A stretch of 64,000 nucleotides of DNA from Calothrix parasitica NIES-267 (GCF_002368095.1 NZ_AP018227.1:417634-481633); one strand, 5' to 3'. Counted from the first letter of the stretch, positions 1 to 9,107 are shown. Program-made: numbers and translations. Notes: generated from the letters alone by a model not told the origin.

Positions 1-40
1 CTTGTTTGCCATATTTCATAGCTAAGATAACATAATTTTG

Positions 41-54
41 GTAATCGTTGTTAC
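41..54. promoter_or_regulatory. possible NtcA-type site (GTA-N8-TAC)
   Basis: A perfect GTAN8TAC palindrome starts 51 bases before the ATG at 92, with a TATATT hexamer at 72-77. NtcA activator sites have this consensus, but their usual spacing to the -10 box is about 20-24 bases and here it is 17. The motif is also short enough to recur by chance in 64 kb, so this is only a candidate. Confidence 0.22.
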
Positions 55-91
55 AGATTGTTTTGTTAAGATATATTAATGATTGTTTTTC

Positions 92-889
92 ATGTTTGAC
101 AATTCAAGCAAAAACCCGCTCATAACATTGCTGAGCGACTTTGGCATTTCTGACGAGTACGTCGCTGTAATGAAAGGTGCGATCGCGAAAGTAAATCCGA
201 TAGTGAGAGTGGTTGACATAACTCATCAAATCCCACCGCAAAGTATAGTTGCAGCAAGGTTTTGCTTAATGAACGCTTACCCATATTTTCCTAGCGGTAC
301 CGTACATGTAGCGGTGGTAGATCCAGGAGTAGGAGGAAAGCGTAGAGCAGTGGCTGTAGAATTAGCGCAAGGCTTTATAGTAGCTCCAGATAACGGTCTG
401 TTGAGTGGAGTACTGAGCCAGAATTCTGTAATAGCAGCAGTAGAATTAACAAATCCTGAATATTGGCTGACACCTCAACCTAGTACTACCTTTCACGGTA
501 GGGATATCTTTGCACCAGTCGGAGCGCATCTAGCTAATGGAGTATCTTTGCAAAAAATAGGACTAGAGATCAATCCCGAAAGTCTAATGAAGTTAGATTT
601 ACCTAAATGCGTCCAGATGGATAATAGTATTACAGGTTGCATTCAGTATATTGACCATTTCGGAAATTTAGTAACGAACATACCTCGAAGTGATGTCAAG
701 GTTAATAATTGGAATGTAGAAATAAAAGGAAATATTATAAAAGCACGAGAGACTTATTCAGATGTGAAAGTTGGAGAAACTATTGCACTTATTGGCAGTC
801 ATGACTGGGTAGAAATAGCTGTGAATACGGGAAACGCTCGTTTAGAATTAGGAGTAGATTTAGGTTCGCAAGTGCGAATTAGCTGGTAA
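92..889 (+). CDS. SAM hydroxide adenosyltransferase (DUF62 family)
   Basis: Related to fluorinase and chlorinase. Characterised DUF62 members use water/hydroxide to split S-adenosylmethionine into adenosine and methionine. Of 265 residues, the N-terminal domain carries the early LLSDFG motif, VDPGVGG, and a central HGRDIFAP segment; the C-terminal small domain carries DHFGNLVTN, all typical of the family. The length fits. The frame is open from a TTG at 83, but the ATG at 92 is preferred because family members begin just before the LLSDFG strand. It is probably cytosolic and may have a role in SAM homeostasis. It appears monocistronic, followed by a gap of more than 500 bases. Confidence 0.88.
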   Translation: MFDNSSKNPLITLLSDFGISDEYVAVMKGAIAKVNPIVRVVDITHQIPPQSIVAARFCLMNAYPYFPSGTVHVAVVDPGVGGKRRAVAVELAQGFIVAPDNGLLSGVLSQNSVIAAVELTNPEYWLTPQPSTTFHGRDIFAPVGAHLANGVSLQKIGLEINPESLMKLDLPKCVQMDNSITGCIQYIDHFGNLVTNIPRSDVKVNNWNVEIKGNIIKARETYSDVKVGETIALIGSHDWVEIAVNTGNARLELGVDLGSQVRISW

Positions 890-1424
890 TTGATATTTTT
901 AGGAAGTAGTGAAAAATAATTATGCTAGCTACGAATTATATTCACTTACACTTTGTAGAAAACATGAAACTGATGTAGAGACTCTCTGTATTGCTACGTC
1001 TCTTTCAATGTTAAATCACGTTTTTATATTTTTTTTCATCTTTTTATTCAAAAACGCCAAAATTTTATACCATCCGATAGATACAAAAACACTTACCGCA
1101 CTATCCATAAAGAAAATTGCTAAAAATTAGCCTTCTTGGAGGCAGAATTTGGAATTTTTGCTTTAGCTTATAAATTAAGAAATCATTTATTTTATCCCAA
1201 CGGAAGATTCATATATTTATTTTTTTTGATAATAATAAATAGATAGAAAACAAAATTGTATAAAGAATTAATTCTATCTAATATATATTGAATCTAGAAC
1301 AACAGCAGATTTTGTTTAAAACAATATTTTGTAAATTCAGTCAGAAAAAAATCTGCTTATTTTCTGCTGAATATTCTTCCCTCAGTTAGTTTTCTGATTA
1401 TAAATAAATCATTTCATCAAGACT
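890..1424. other. AT-rich gap with one degenerate palindrome
   Basis: No convincing gene. An open frame at 909-1130 has low-complexity Phe/Ile content and runs through a repeat, so it is not called. At 975-1003 lies an imperfect copy of the GAGACGTAGC...GCTACGTCTC palindrome found elsewhere in the window. The rest is A/T-rich sequence leading to the metallophosphoesterase. Confidence 0.5.
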
Positions 1425-2318
1425 ATGAAAATCACAAATTTATTAAAATACTCAACTTTAGGATTATTAGGAATACTAAGTATATTAGTTGTTTGGGGAT
1501 TGCTTGAACCAAAATTTATAGATGTAGAAGAAGAAACAGCAATTATTCCTAACCTTCCACCTGCTTGGGAAGGAAAACGTATCGGTCAAGTAACTGATTT
1601 TCAGGTAGGAATGTGGCTTGATAACACTGGTACCATGCGTGACAGCATAAAAAAACTTGTAGAAGAAAAGCCAGCAGCAGTTTTGATTACTGGGGACTTT
1701 GTTTATCATTCTTTACCTAATGCATCAGAAGAACTTAGTAAAGTTACCGAAGCAATTCAACCATTAATTAAAGCAAATATTCCCACTTATGCAGTTTTAG
1801 GGAATCATGATTACAGCCATAAACCTCCCATACCAGAACTTGGAGAACAGGTTAAGAATACTTTAGAAGGAATAGGTGTAAAAGTCTTGAAAAATCAAGC
1901 AGTTAAGATAGATTCACCTGCTGTCCAAGGAAACAATCAACCACTTTATTTAGTCGGAATTGGTGCTTATGTTGCAAAAAATTCTGATGTGAATAAAGCT
2001 TTAGCCGAACTTCCCAAAAATAGTCCTCGTGTAGTTATGATGCATAATCCAGCATCATTTGCAGCGTTTCCACCTCAAACCGCACCATTTGCTGTTGCTG
2101 GACATACCCATGGAGGTCAAATTAGATTACCTTTTACTCCACAGTGGTCCTACTTGTCGTTAATAAAAGGTGAAGAAGTTTATGGTGATGCTTGGATTAA
2201 AAATTACGGTGAAGAAGGTAATAACCTTTATGTGAATCGCGGTATCGGATTCAGTGATGTTCCCATCAGAATAAATTGCGTTCCGGAAGTTACTTTGTTT
2301 ACTTTGCGTTCTAAATGA
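1425..2318 (+). CDS. membrane-anchored metallophosphoesterase (YkuE/YaeI-like)
   Basis: Calcineurin-like phosphoesterase of 297 residues. A hydrophobic segment at about residues 12-27 looks like an N-terminal signal anchor, placing the catalytic domain outside the cytoplasmic membrane. Metal-site motifs follow in order: D58-F-Q60, GDF (about 89-91), GNHD (about 127-130), MHNP and GHTHGGQ. The first motif is normally D-x-H; the cag codon at 60 gives Gln instead, so one metal ligand is changed. Members of the YkuE/YaeI group act on phosphate esters such as UDP-diacylglucosamine or unknown lipids; the substrate here cannot be read from the sequence. Confidence 0.82.
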   Translation: MKITNLLKYSTLGLLGILSILVVWGLLEPKFIDVEEETAIIPNLPPAWEGKRIGQVTDFQVGMWLDNTGTMRDSIKKLVEEKPAAVLITGDFVYHSLPNASEELSKVTEAIQPLIKANIPTYAVLGNHDYSHKPPIPELGEQVKNTLEGIGVKVLKNQAVKIDSPAVQGNNQPLYLVGIGAYVAKNSDVNKALAELPKNSPRVVMMHNPASFAAFPPQTAPFAVAGHTHGGQIRLPFTPQWSYLSLIKGEEVYGDAWIKNYGEEGNNLYVNRGIGFSDVPIRINCVPEVTLFTLRSK

Positions 2319-2471
2319 AGCTTGTAGATAGTAGGGTGTATGATGGTGCGAGAGATGATTTTGATAATAAAAGATAAATCTATTTCGTGCTGAAATTACT
2401 TTTCTAATATTAGTATCTTTATTTAATGACTTGATTTATTATATTGATTTAGTATCTTAAATCAAATTAGA

Positions 2472-2507
2472 ATGGTGCGTTGCGCGTTCGCGGCAACACA
2501 CCCTACA
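2472..2507. repeat. short GGTGCGTT...ACACACCCTAC palindromic repeat
   Basis: A sequence beginning ATGGTGCGTTGCGCG and ending CAACACACCCTAC lies just before the PhyH gene. It resembles the ends of the longer elements at 7620-7687 and 55281-55348. It keeps a frame open from a TTG at 2480 into the PhyH gene, which could mislead a start call. Confidence 0.5.
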
Positions 2508-2521
2508 GCGTAAGAATATTT

Positions 2522-3190
2522 ATGAACTTTAGAAAGCAAGGTTTTGCAATTAAGAATAATTTCCTTTCTGATGATAAATGTAAATATCTAATTTCAGAAA
2601 TAAAAGACAATATTAATTCAGTTAATAATTACGGTGTTCGTAACATAGATAGAAAAGTAAGCGCAGTTGGTTCTGTCGCAAATTCAAAATATTTATTGAA
2701 CTGTGCTAATTATTATTTAGATGGAAATGCTTTTCTAGTACGCGCAATATACTTTAATAAAACATTAAATACCAATTGGAACATTACTTGGCACCAAGAT
2801 AAAACTATTGCGGTAAACAAACAAATAAATTTAACCGGATATAAAGCTTGGACTGTCAAAGAAGAAATTAATTGCGTTCAGCCTCCGCTTGCAGTTTTAG
2901 AGAATATGGTTACTTTTCGCATTCACTTAGATGCGTCAAATCAAGAGAATGGATGCTTAAAAGTAATACCCACGACCCATAGATTTGGAATTTTAAGTCA
3001 ACCTGAAATAAATAGAATTAAAAATATTTATCCAATAAAATATTGTGAAGTTGATGTAGGTGACGCAGTCGTAATGCGTCCTCACATACTGCATTCCTCT
3101 GAAAAATCATTAATTCCTGGTAATCGCAGAGTTCTACATTTAGAATACTCTTCATTCAATTTGCCACATGGGCTTACTTGGGTTAGATAG
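2522..3190 (+). CDS. phytanoyl-CoA dioxygenase (PhyH) family protein
   Basis: Fe(II)/2-oxoglutarate-dependent oxygenase-like protein of 222 residues. The 2-His-1-carboxylate motif is visible as H-Q-D in TWHQDKT (about residue 90). The distal His is in RPHILHSS and the 2-oxoglutarate-binding Arg in NRRVLHLEY near the C-terminus. PhyH proteins hydroxylate lipids or small metabolites; the substrate is not deducible and no biosynthetic genes are adjacent. ATG 2522 is chosen because an upstream in-frame TTG (2480) lies within a repeat and would encode an unrelated extension. Confidence 0.75.
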   Translation: MNFRKQGFAIKNNFLSDDKCKYLISEIKDNINSVNNYGVRNIDRKVSAVGSVANSKYLLNCANYYLDGNAFLVRAIYFNKTLNTNWNITWHQDKTIAVNKQINLTGYKAWTVKEEINCVQPPLAVLENMVTFRIHLDASNQENGCLKVIPTTHRFGILSQPEINRIKNIYPIKYCEVDVGDAVVMRPHILHSSEKSLIPGNRRVLHLEYSSFNLPHGLTWVR

Positions 3191-3256
3191 AAGTCGGGTC
3201 GTTGACGATTCAAGCTAACATAATTAAAGATGAATTGAGATAAACGAGATTTTTTT

Positions 3257-3901
3257 ATGACAGTAGCTCAAATTTCTGCCCGCCAACTTTTACGGGCTGC
3301 TTATGAAAACCGTTATACTTGGGACAAGAATTTTCCCGGTTACACCGCAGATGTAACCTATAAATATGACGGTAAAGAATTTAAGGGAAAAGTCCGCGTT
3401 AATTCAAATTTAAAAGCGGAAGTTTTTGACATAGAAGACGAACAAGCTAAAGAAGCAATTAACAATCAATTATGGGAAATAGCAATTCACCGTATCAGAC
3501 GCGAATTTGAAGACTCCCATAAAGAAAATACTTTTACCTGTGGAGATACCGATGAATCCGGTGCTGTAGAGGTTTTAGTTGGTGGTAAATCTACCGGAGA
3601 TAAATACAAAATTCGCGATAAAGAAGTAGTTCTAGTTCACCGTCACATTCACGGTATTGTAGTCACCATCAACACTTTTAGTACTCACGACACTGGTGAA
3701 GGTTACCTTGCTCATCGCTATGACTCCGTATACCACGACCCCAAAACGAATGAGCAAAAAGGTGGAAAAAGCGACTTTGAAGATAAATACCAAAAAGTTG
3801 GCGATTATTCCATTCTTAACGAACGGATAATTACCACCGAAGTAGAAGGAAAACCCATGACTATGGAGTTTATTTTCTCGAATATTCAGATGCTCGGATA
3901 A
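3257..3901 (+). CDS. DUF3386 family protein
   Basis: A 214-residue soluble protein that I recognise as the cyanobacterial and plant DUF3386 family, of unknown function. It opens with VAQISARQLLRAAYENRYTWD, has a central predicted beta-rich region (residues about 27-190), and ends with MEFIFSNIQMLG, all typical of the family. There is no signal peptide or membrane segment. The stop is followed within about ten bases by GGGGAGAT and TAACTCC tandem repeats. The start ATG is preceded by AGATTTTTTT with no strong Shine-Dalgarno. Confidence 0.8.
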   Translation: MTVAQISARQLLRAAYENRYTWDKNFPGYTADVTYKYDGKEFKGKVRVNSNLKAEVFDIEDEQAKEAINNQLWEIAIHRIRREFEDSHKENTFTCGDTDESGAVEVLVGGKSTGDKYKIRDKEVVLVHRHIHGIVVTINTFSTHDTGEGYLAHRYDSVYHDPKTNEQKGGKSDFEDKYQKVGDYSILNERIITTEVEGKPMTMEFIFSNIQMLG

Positions 3902-3908
3902 TTCTGGA

Positions 3909-4068
3909 AGGGAGAGGGGGAGAGAGGGAGATGGGGAGATGGGGAGATGGGGAGAAATTTTAAACAATTAACTCCTAACTCCTAACTCCTAACTCCTTAT
4001 TCTTAACTCCTAACTCTTAACTCCTCATTGTTTTAACCCAAAATCTAAAATCCAAAATCCAAAATCCC
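3909..4068. repeat. STRR cluster: GGGGAGAT, TAACTCC and CCAAAAT units
   Basis: Three adjacent tandem arrays: octamer GGGGAGAT (about 3909-3956), heptamer TAACTCC with variants (about 3968-4026), and CCAAAAT (about 4037-4068). They fill the whole space between DUF3386 and the convergent GFA gene. Heptameric STRRs of this type are well known in heterocystous cyanobacteria. Confidence 0.85.
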
Positions 4069-4072
4069 ATAA

Positions 4073-4444
4073 TTACTCCCTCAATTGATGAATATTGTCT
4101 TCCCAATTTCGACCGTCGAAAGGGACTATTTCAAATTGGGATATAACATCACCGTCGAGACAGCGTAGATTTACATCAACACAGTCGGGATGGCTTCGAG
4201 GTATATAAAAAGAATGAATTCCGCAATTCTGACAAAATTTATGTTTAGCTACACCGGTATTAAAAGTATAGATAGCTAAATTATCTTCTCCCTTGAGCAA
4301 AGTAAACTGATTTTGCGGGACTATTAAATGGAGAAAACCCTTTTTAGCGCAAATTGAACAGTTACAGTCATCAGCTTTCTTATTCTCAACTAGAACCCGA
4401 AAACGCACTGCACCACAATGACATCCCCCTTCGTAAGTATTCAT
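4073..4444 (-). CDS. GFA family (glutathione-dependent formaldehyde-activating enzyme-like)
   Basis: A 123-residue zinc protein of the GFA/CENP-V fold. The zinc ligands are visible: C8 and C10 (GGCHCG), C27, C29 and C32 (CNCSIC), and C71 and C74 (CQNCG). Founding members were proposed to join formaldehyde to glutathione, but most small GFA proteins have no proven substrate. It is a stand-alone gene. The ATG is immediately preceded on its coding strand by AACAGTG tandem repeats, so its promoter region has been built from or invaded by STRR. Confidence 0.85.
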   Translation of the reverse strand: MNTYEGGCHCGAVRFRVLVENKKADDCNCSICAKKGFLHLIVPQNQFTLLKGEDNLAIYTFNTGVAKHKFCQNCGIHSFYIPRSHPDCVDVNLRCLDGDVISQFEIVPFDGRNWEDNIHQLRE

Positions 4445-4445
4445 G

Positions 4446-4608
4446 ACAGTTAACAGTGAACAGTGAACAGTTATCAGTTACCAAGGATAATTTTAGGATA
4501 ATTAACTCCTAACTCCCAACTCCTAATTCCTAACTCCTAACTCTTAACTCCTAATTCCTAACTCCTAACTCCTAACTCCTAACTCCTAACTCCTAACTCC
4601 TAACTCCT
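4446..4608. repeat. STRR arrays AACAGTG and TAACTCC
   Basis: AACAGTG/AACAGTT units (4446-4480) directly abut the GFA start codon. A long run of about fifteen TAACTCC/TAATTCC heptamers follows (about 4502-4608), the longest heptamer array in the window. Confidence 0.88.
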
Positions 4609-4654
4609 GAGACTATTCTCCCATGCTCGATGTCCAACGCCCAATTCCCATTCC

Positions 4655-4894
4655 CTAAAGATATTCCTGTAAAAAGTCTAGGGATTCATGTTCCCAAATG
4701 GGTTCGGGTGCTAACCAGCTTAATTTTGTTTTGATATCTTCTTCTATTTCGTCGCTGTCTTTTCTATCAAATAATTCCACCAAGATTTTCCAGTCACGCT
4801 CGTTAAATTCCTCTACAGGTGGAGCGTGTACCTCAGTTTTTTTCGGTAACTTACCGAAACTTTCGATGGACTTGGGCGAAATATCGCTTTTCAC
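4655..4894 (-). CDS. small acidic hypothetical protein
   Basis: A 79-residue protein with a GTG start that I do not recognise. It has a proline/lysine N-terminal third, then an acidic amphipathic segment (EEFNERDWKILVELFDRKDSDEIEEDIKTKL) and an aromatic/acidic end. The composition is protein-like, whereas the overlapping plus-strand frame (4698-4913) is Ser-rich and looks like its shadow. It has no membrane segment or known motif. It ends just before a run of CCCATTCCC-type repeat sequence. Confidence 0.5.
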   Translation of the reverse strand: MKSDISPKSIESFGKLPKKTEVHAPPVEEFNERDWKILVELFDRKDSDEIEEDIKTKLSWLAPEPIWEHESLDFLQEYL

Positions 4895-5144
4895 AGATAC
4901 TGATTGGGATTAAGATTAAATACTTTTTAAGTTGAATGACTTTAATTAAAGAATTATTTCGTTACTAAAAGCTTTGTTAATACTACATTTGTAAAAATAA
5001 GCTTCCTTAGTTAGAAAAATAAATTAGAGCTTGCTGACTCTATTTTGATGAATATTAATAACTACTTTGCTATCTATCTCATAAATAATTACGACTAAAG
5101 TATTTTGGGTTAGTGTTCATCCTATCCTACGCAACCCCTTACCC

Positions 5145-5822
5145 TCAACGTTGATGAATATTGTTTAAGGATTGTTCGATTAATTTTAAACCAAAGACTT
5201 CAGCAAAACAGCGTGCAACATGAACCCGAACTTCTGCACAAGTAATACTGGGAACCCACTCGCTTAAACTGCTAACGGGTTTATCGGCTATACCACAAGG
5301 TACAATACGCTCAAATCCTTCCATGTCAGGACAAACGTTGAATGAGAAGCCGTGCATCGTAATCCAACGACTGACTTTTATCCCAATTGCTGCTACCTTA
5401 CGACCTTCCAACCAAACACCAGTGAGTGAGGGTATTCGTTTTCCTTGCAATTTGTAAACTGCTAATACGCGAATTATTACTTCTTCTAATTGACGTAAAT
5501 ACCAATGTAAATCTTGACGGTGACGGGCTAAATTCAAAATCGGATACCCCACCAATTGTCCGGGACAATGATAGGTTACCTCTCCACCTCGTTCAATTCG
5601 ATGCACTTCATAAGTATTTTTATCAATATCAAATTTGATAAATTCACTGTTTGCTGCTTTCCCTAAAGTGTATACGGGGGGATGCTCCAACAGTATTAGT
5701 GCATCATCTAAATCGGGATTCTGTACCCGCTGACCTTGAAGTTTCTTTTGCCACTTCCAAGCTTCTAAGTATGGTATAACTTCTTCGTTATATAGTAAAC
5801 ATCGGTTTTGAGTGTCAGACAT
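5145..5822 (-). CDS. lipB: octanoyl-[acyl carrier protein]:protein transferase LipB
   Basis: Transfers octanoate from ACP to lipoyl domains, the first step of protein lipoylation. Family signatures are present: [20 protein letters not shown] (central), [17 protein letters not shown] with the conserved Lys, and the active-site Cys in [13 protein letters not shown]. At 225 residues it is the normal length. The frame extends upstream to a TTG at 5846, but the ATG at 5822 fits the family start. It is monocistronic here; lipA is not in the window. Confidence 0.92.
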   Translation of the reverse strand: MSDTQNRCLLYNEEVIPYLEAWKWQKKLQGQRVQNPDLDDALILLEHPPVYTLGKAANSEFIKFDIDKNTYEVHRIERGGEVTYHCPGQLVGYPILNLARHRQDLHWYLRQLEEVIIRVLAVYKLQGKRIPSLTGVWLEGRKVAAIGIKVSRWITMHGFSFNVCPDMEGFERIVPCGIADKPVSSLSEWVPSITCAEVRVHVARCFAEVFGLKLIEQSLNNIHQR

Positions 5823-6322
5823 ACTATGAAAGCTGGTAAAAAGCAAGATGTGTCAGGTACCGAGTGTGTTGCAAGTTACTCGGTTTAAGTCAATAAATGT
5901 CAAGCAATGCAAAGGATTTTAAAGGAAAGTCACATAAACCTGTTTTGTAAAAAATGAAGTGTTAATTTGAATATATAGCTAAATATTGGAGGAGTTCTCT
6001 ACAAGCCATAACGCTCAAACAAGTCTTACAGTAGACAGCGTATGGTTTCTACTCAGTTTTGAGGGATATCATTTCTAAGAAGAATTGTTTTATTTGTTCG
6101 CAATCCCCGGCTATGAACGATGTAACCAACTGAAGTAGACAACACAAAAATATTAAACCTAAGTCTAACTCAAATACGAGAAAATCTTGCATTAAGCAAC
6201 ATTCGTTTAGTCAATCTGAGCGTTGTATTGTTTAACAAAAACGGTAGTTACCTTTAACTTACCGTAACTTTTCGTTCAATTTTTCTTTAAACCAAATAAA
6301 ATATTTCAGCGGGAGAGTTTTC
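5823..6322. promoter_or_regulatory. divergent lipB/lrtA intergenic region, likely lrtA leader
   Basis: About 500 bases without a gene between divergent lipB and lrtA. It includes an imperfect inverted repeat (arms near 6004-6015 and 6037-6047, AGCCATAACGCT versus AGCGTATGGTTT). lrtA of other cyanobacteria is known for a long untranslated leader that controls light-dependent message stability, and this gap is large enough for one. The assignment is by analogy only. Confidence 0.35.
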
Positions 6323-6979
6323 ATGAAGCTTGTTATCCACGGCAAAAATATTGAAATCACGGATGCAATTCGGGAATACGTGCATCAAAAAATAGAAAAA
6401 GCAGCGAGCCATTTTCAGCATATTACCAACGAAGTTGATGTACATTTGAGCGTTGCCAAAAATCCCCGAATTAATCCCAAACAGACAGCGGAAGTAACTA
6501 TTTACGCTAATGGTAATGTTATCCGTGCCGAGGAAAGCAGTGAAAATTTATATGCCAGTATTGATTTAGTTGCTAATAAGATTGCCCGTCAACTCCGAAA
6601 ATACAAGGAACGACGACGAGATAAGGAAATTCATTCCCATAACAATAATAATATTGAAGAATTAATTCCAGAAGAAGTAGTCACAGATTTAATCGGCGAT
6701 CGCACTCCCGAATTACCCAAAGAAGTAGTCCGTACTAAGTATTTTGCCATGCCGCCGATGACTGTTTCGCAAGCTTTAGAGCAGTTGCGATTAGTGGGAC
6801 ATGATTTTTATATGTTCCACAACAGCGAGACAGACGAGATAAATGTAATTTACGAGCGTAACCACGGTGGTTATGGTGTAATTCAAGCTCGTCATCACGC
6901 TCATACCAATGGTAATACTAATGGTAAAGCTCATGCCAGTTTTACTATGCCAGCAAAGGTGAATTCGACTTATCATTAA
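6323..6979 (+). CDS. lrtA: long-form ribosome hibernation promoting factor (LrtA)
   Basis: Binds idle ribosomes and promotes 100S dimers during darkness or starvation; in cyanobacteria it is the light-repressed transcript A product. Of 218 residues, the N-terminal HPF domain (about 1-105) starts [20 protein letters not shown] and has the basic end [10 protein letters not shown]. An acidic linker is followed by the C-terminal dimerisation domain (about 135-190, [30 protein letters not shown]). The tail is His/Asn/Gly-rich. A good purine-rich site (GCGGGAGAG) lies 7 bases before the ATG. Confidence 0.92.
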   Translation: MKLVIHGKNIEITDAIREYVHQKIEKAASHFQHITNEVDVHLSVAKNPRINPKQTAEVTIYANGNVIRAEESSENLYASIDLVANKIARQLRKYKERRRDKEIHSHNNNNIEELIPEEVVTDLIGDRTPELPKEVVRTKYFAMPPMTVSQALEQLRLVGHDFYMFHNSETDEINVIYERNHGGYGVIQARHHAHTNGNTNGKAHASFTMPAKVNSTYH

Positions 6980-7007
6980 ACCGTTATTCACATGCTGCGA
7001 CGATTTC

Positions 7008-7076
7008 AGAAACCCGGTTTCTTGCTGATTTCATCACGAGATAATCATGTTTCCACAACTAGAAACCGGGTTTCTT
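7008..7076. repeat. inverted pair of AGAAACCCGGTTTCT palindromes
   Basis: AGAAACCCGGTTTCT (7008-7022) and its reverse complement (7061-7075) lie 29 bases downstream of lrtA. Each arm is itself nearly palindromic. They could fold as a terminator-like structure for lrtA, but the same core recurs at 30108-30140, so it is probably a dispersed REP-type repeat. Confidence 0.6.
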
Positions 7077-7362
7077 TTAGCTTGAAAAGCAAGTAAATAA
7101 TTAATTGGAGGAAAAAATAAAAATAACCCCGAAATAAGCCCTTAATAATCAAATATTTAGCACTCGCTTATTCTCCCATGAGTGCTTCAGCGGTACGGGT
7201 AATTCAAAAATACCTGTACCGCTATCCGTTTTTTAGTTAGGAGTTAGGAGTTAAGAATTAATAGTTTACAATTCTCCTTGTCTCCCTTCCTGGTAGAAAA
7301 TTTATAGATATCATGATTGTGATGCGACCGTTATACACCGTCATATTATTGAACTTATAAAA
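7077..7362. other. intergenic, short STRR
   Basis: No gene seen. GGAGTTA heptamers occur at about 7234-7254. An imperfect inverted repeat (GCGGTACGGGTA ... TACCTGTACCGC, about 7190-7222) lies before them. Confidence 0.4.
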
Positions 7363-7593
7363 ATGTCCCTAGAACCTTGTAAAGTTTGTGGTGTTCTCAA
7401 CAGTAGCGAAGAAGAAATCTGTCTTAGCTGTGGTTTTCCCACGAAAGGAAGAAAAAGACCCGTAGTATTTCAAATTGCCGCAATTATTCTAGTTTTAGTT
7501 TTTGTTATCCCTTTAATTACAACTTTACTTAGCTTAATTAAACCGCAGCAAGAAACACTGCCAACTAATACAAAAACATCTTTAAAATTCTAA
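7363..7593 (+). CDS. small zinc-ribbon membrane protein
   Basis: A 76-residue protein with an N-terminal treble-clef or zinc-ribbon knuckle pair (C6-x2-C9 and C20-x2-C23, CKVCG...CLSCG), a basic hinge (KGRKRP) and one transmembrane helix (about 34-57). The C-terminus is short and polar. Function unknown; the architecture resembles small membrane-tethered zinc-ribbon proteins that scaffold other membrane proteins. Codon use resembles the neighbours. No SD is evident. Confidence 0.65.
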   Translation: MSLEPCKVCGVLNSSEEEICLSCGFPTKGRKRPVVFQIAAIILVLVFVIPLITTLLSLIKPQQETLPTNTKTSLKF

Positions 7594-7619
7594 ATTCTAA
7601 ATTCTATATTCTACGATTG

Positions 7620-7687
7620 CACGGTGTGTTACGGCACAACTAATTGTTGTTAAGAGCTACCATTTAAATAATGCCGTAACGCACCAT
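7620..7687. repeat. GGTGTGTTACGGC element with inverted ends
   Basis: The element begins CACGGTGTGTTACGGC and ends GCCGTAACGCACCAT, forming terminal inverted repeats around about 40 bases. A diverged copy is at 55281-55348 and a short form at 2472-2507. It has no coding capacity and looks like a REP/MITE-type repeat. Confidence 0.65.
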
Positions 7688-7742
7688 CCGAGATTGTTAT
7701 ATTGCTGTTTCAAATTATTATCGTTTCTAACCTAAATATAAG

Positions 7743-7765
7743 GAGACGTTACACTGTAACGTCTC
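7743..7765. terminator. GAGACGTTACA hairpin between convergent genes
   Basis: A perfect 11-base stem with a single central base lies between the zinc-ribbon gene and obgE, which converge here. It may terminate both. The same GAGACGT core occurs in hairpins at 975, 55145 and 60904. Confidence 0.55.
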
Positions 7766-7795
7766 TACATTATTAATTATCTGTATAGACATTAA

Positions 7796-8839
7796 TTACA
7801 AACTCGAAACTTCTATTTCAATATTTTCCTCTTCTTCCATATTCAAAGCATCAAGAGTATCCCAAATTTTCTGTAACATCGGCTGTAAACCTTCACCTGT
7901 GACCGCCGAAATTATAAAAACTGGTGCGTAAGAAAGATGGTTTAACTCGGTTGCTAATGCTTCTAAATCCACGCTTTCTTTATCAACAGCATCAATTTTA
8001 TTCAAAGCAATTATTTGTGTTTTATCTCGCAATTCTCGTCCGTATGACTGTAATTCCTGAACAATCGTATTGTATTCACCAATTACATCTTCACTAGTTG
8101 CATCAATTACGTGCAGCAATAAACGGGTTCGTTCAATATGACGTAAAAAATCATGTCCTAATCCCGCACCTTGAGAAGCACCTTCGATTAATCCAGGAAT
8201 ATCAGCAAATACCGTACCATCACCGGTTGGTTTTCTCACTACTCCTAAATTCGGTACCAAAGTAGTAAAAGGATAATCGGCAATTTTGGGACGTGCTGCC
8301 GATAAAGCAGAAATTAAAGTTGATTTACCAGCATTTGGTAATCCAATAATTCCTACTTCTGCTAATAGTTTTAACTCCAAACGTAATGCTTTTATTTCTC
8401 CATCTAATCCCGGTAAAGCATGCTCCGGAGCGCGGTTGCGATTGCTTAAAAAATACTTGTTTCCCAGTCCACCTTTTCCACCTTCAGCTACCAATAAAGT
8501 TTGTTCGGGTTTGGTTAAATCGCCAATTAGCTCATCGGTTTCGCCATTGTAGACAGCAGTACCGCAGGGAACTTCAATTAATAAATCCTCTCCAGATGCA
8601 CCGGTCTTATTTTTCGGACCACCGCGAGAACCATTTTTGGCAACAAAACAACGCTTGTATCTAAAATCCAGAAGGGTTTGTAGATTGTCAGAAGCAACTA
8701 AAATCACCGAACCACCACGTCCTCCATTCCCTCCAGAAGGACCACCAGCGGGTACAAACTTTTCTCTACGAAAAGCCACAATACCATCACCACCTTTACC
8801 TGCTTCTACTTCAATTTTTGCTTGGTCTATGAATTGCAT
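7796..8839 (-). CDS. obgE: Obg family GTPase (ribosome assembly)
   Basis: Essential GTPase acting in 50S subunit maturation and stress signalling. Of 347 residues, the glycine-rich OBG domain (1 to about 155) starts [19 protein letters not shown]. It is followed by the G domain with G1 [10 protein letters not shown]3 DIPGLIEGA and G4 NKID. A short acidic C-terminal tail ([13 protein letters not shown]) replaces the longer C-terminal domain of some Gram-positive homologues. The start is unambiguous. Confidence 0.95.
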   Translation of the reverse strand: MQFIDQAKIEVEAGKGGDGIVAFRREKFVPAGGPSGGNGGRGGSVILVASDNLQTLLDFRYKRCFVAKNGSRGGPKNKTGASGEDLLIEVPCGTAVYNGETDELIGDLTKPEQTLLVAEGGKGGLGNKYFLSNRNRAPEHALPGLDGEIKALRLELKLLAEVGIIGLPNAGKSTLISALSAARPKIADYPFTTLVPNLGVVRKPTGDGTVFADIPGLIEGASQGAGLGHDFLRHIERTRLLLHVIDATSEDVIGEYNTIVQELQSYGRELRDKTQIIALNKIDAVDKESVDLEALATELNHLSYAPVFIISAVTGEGLQPMLQKIWDTLDALNMEEEENIEIEVSSL

Positions 8840-9069
8840 GATTTAAAAAAAATGGGCAATGGGAATAGGGCATAGATTGGTTTTTTCCCAACTAAATACC
8901 AATTGGCTATCCCAAATACAAATAGAAAGACAATACTATCATTATTCCAAAGTCAAAATATTAATGACCAAGAAATGCTAACTATAAGTATTTACCTTTC
9001 TATTTCTATTTCTAAGATAACTTTAATGAGGATTCCTGACCTGAAAGGAGTTAATCGTTAAATTCTCCC

Positions 9070-9096
9070 ATGCCCAATGCCCAATGCCCAATTCCC
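9070..9096. repeat. STRR, ATGCCCA units
   Basis: Three to four ATGCCCA/ATTCCC units lie just downstream of the stop of the Mo-nitro_C gene. Related GGGCAATGGGAAT sequence also occurs at about 8850-8870, upstream of obgE. Confidence 0.7.
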
Positions 9097-9107
9097 TTTC
9101 AAATTAA

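Noticed and set aside
909-1130. Plus-strand 73-codon frame
   Set aside because: Low-complexity Phe/Ile content, crosses a dispersed palindrome, no SD.
3909-4608. CRISPR array
   Set aside because: Direct repeats are 7-8 bases in head-to-tail tandem without spacers, so they are STRR.
4698-4913. Plus-strand 71-codon frame opposite the small acidic protein
   Set aside because: Ser-rich composition typical of an antisense shadow.
7190-7222. Riboswitch or attenuator upstream of the zinc-ribbon gene
   Set aside because: Only a short imperfect inverted repeat is visible, with no conserved riboswitch core.
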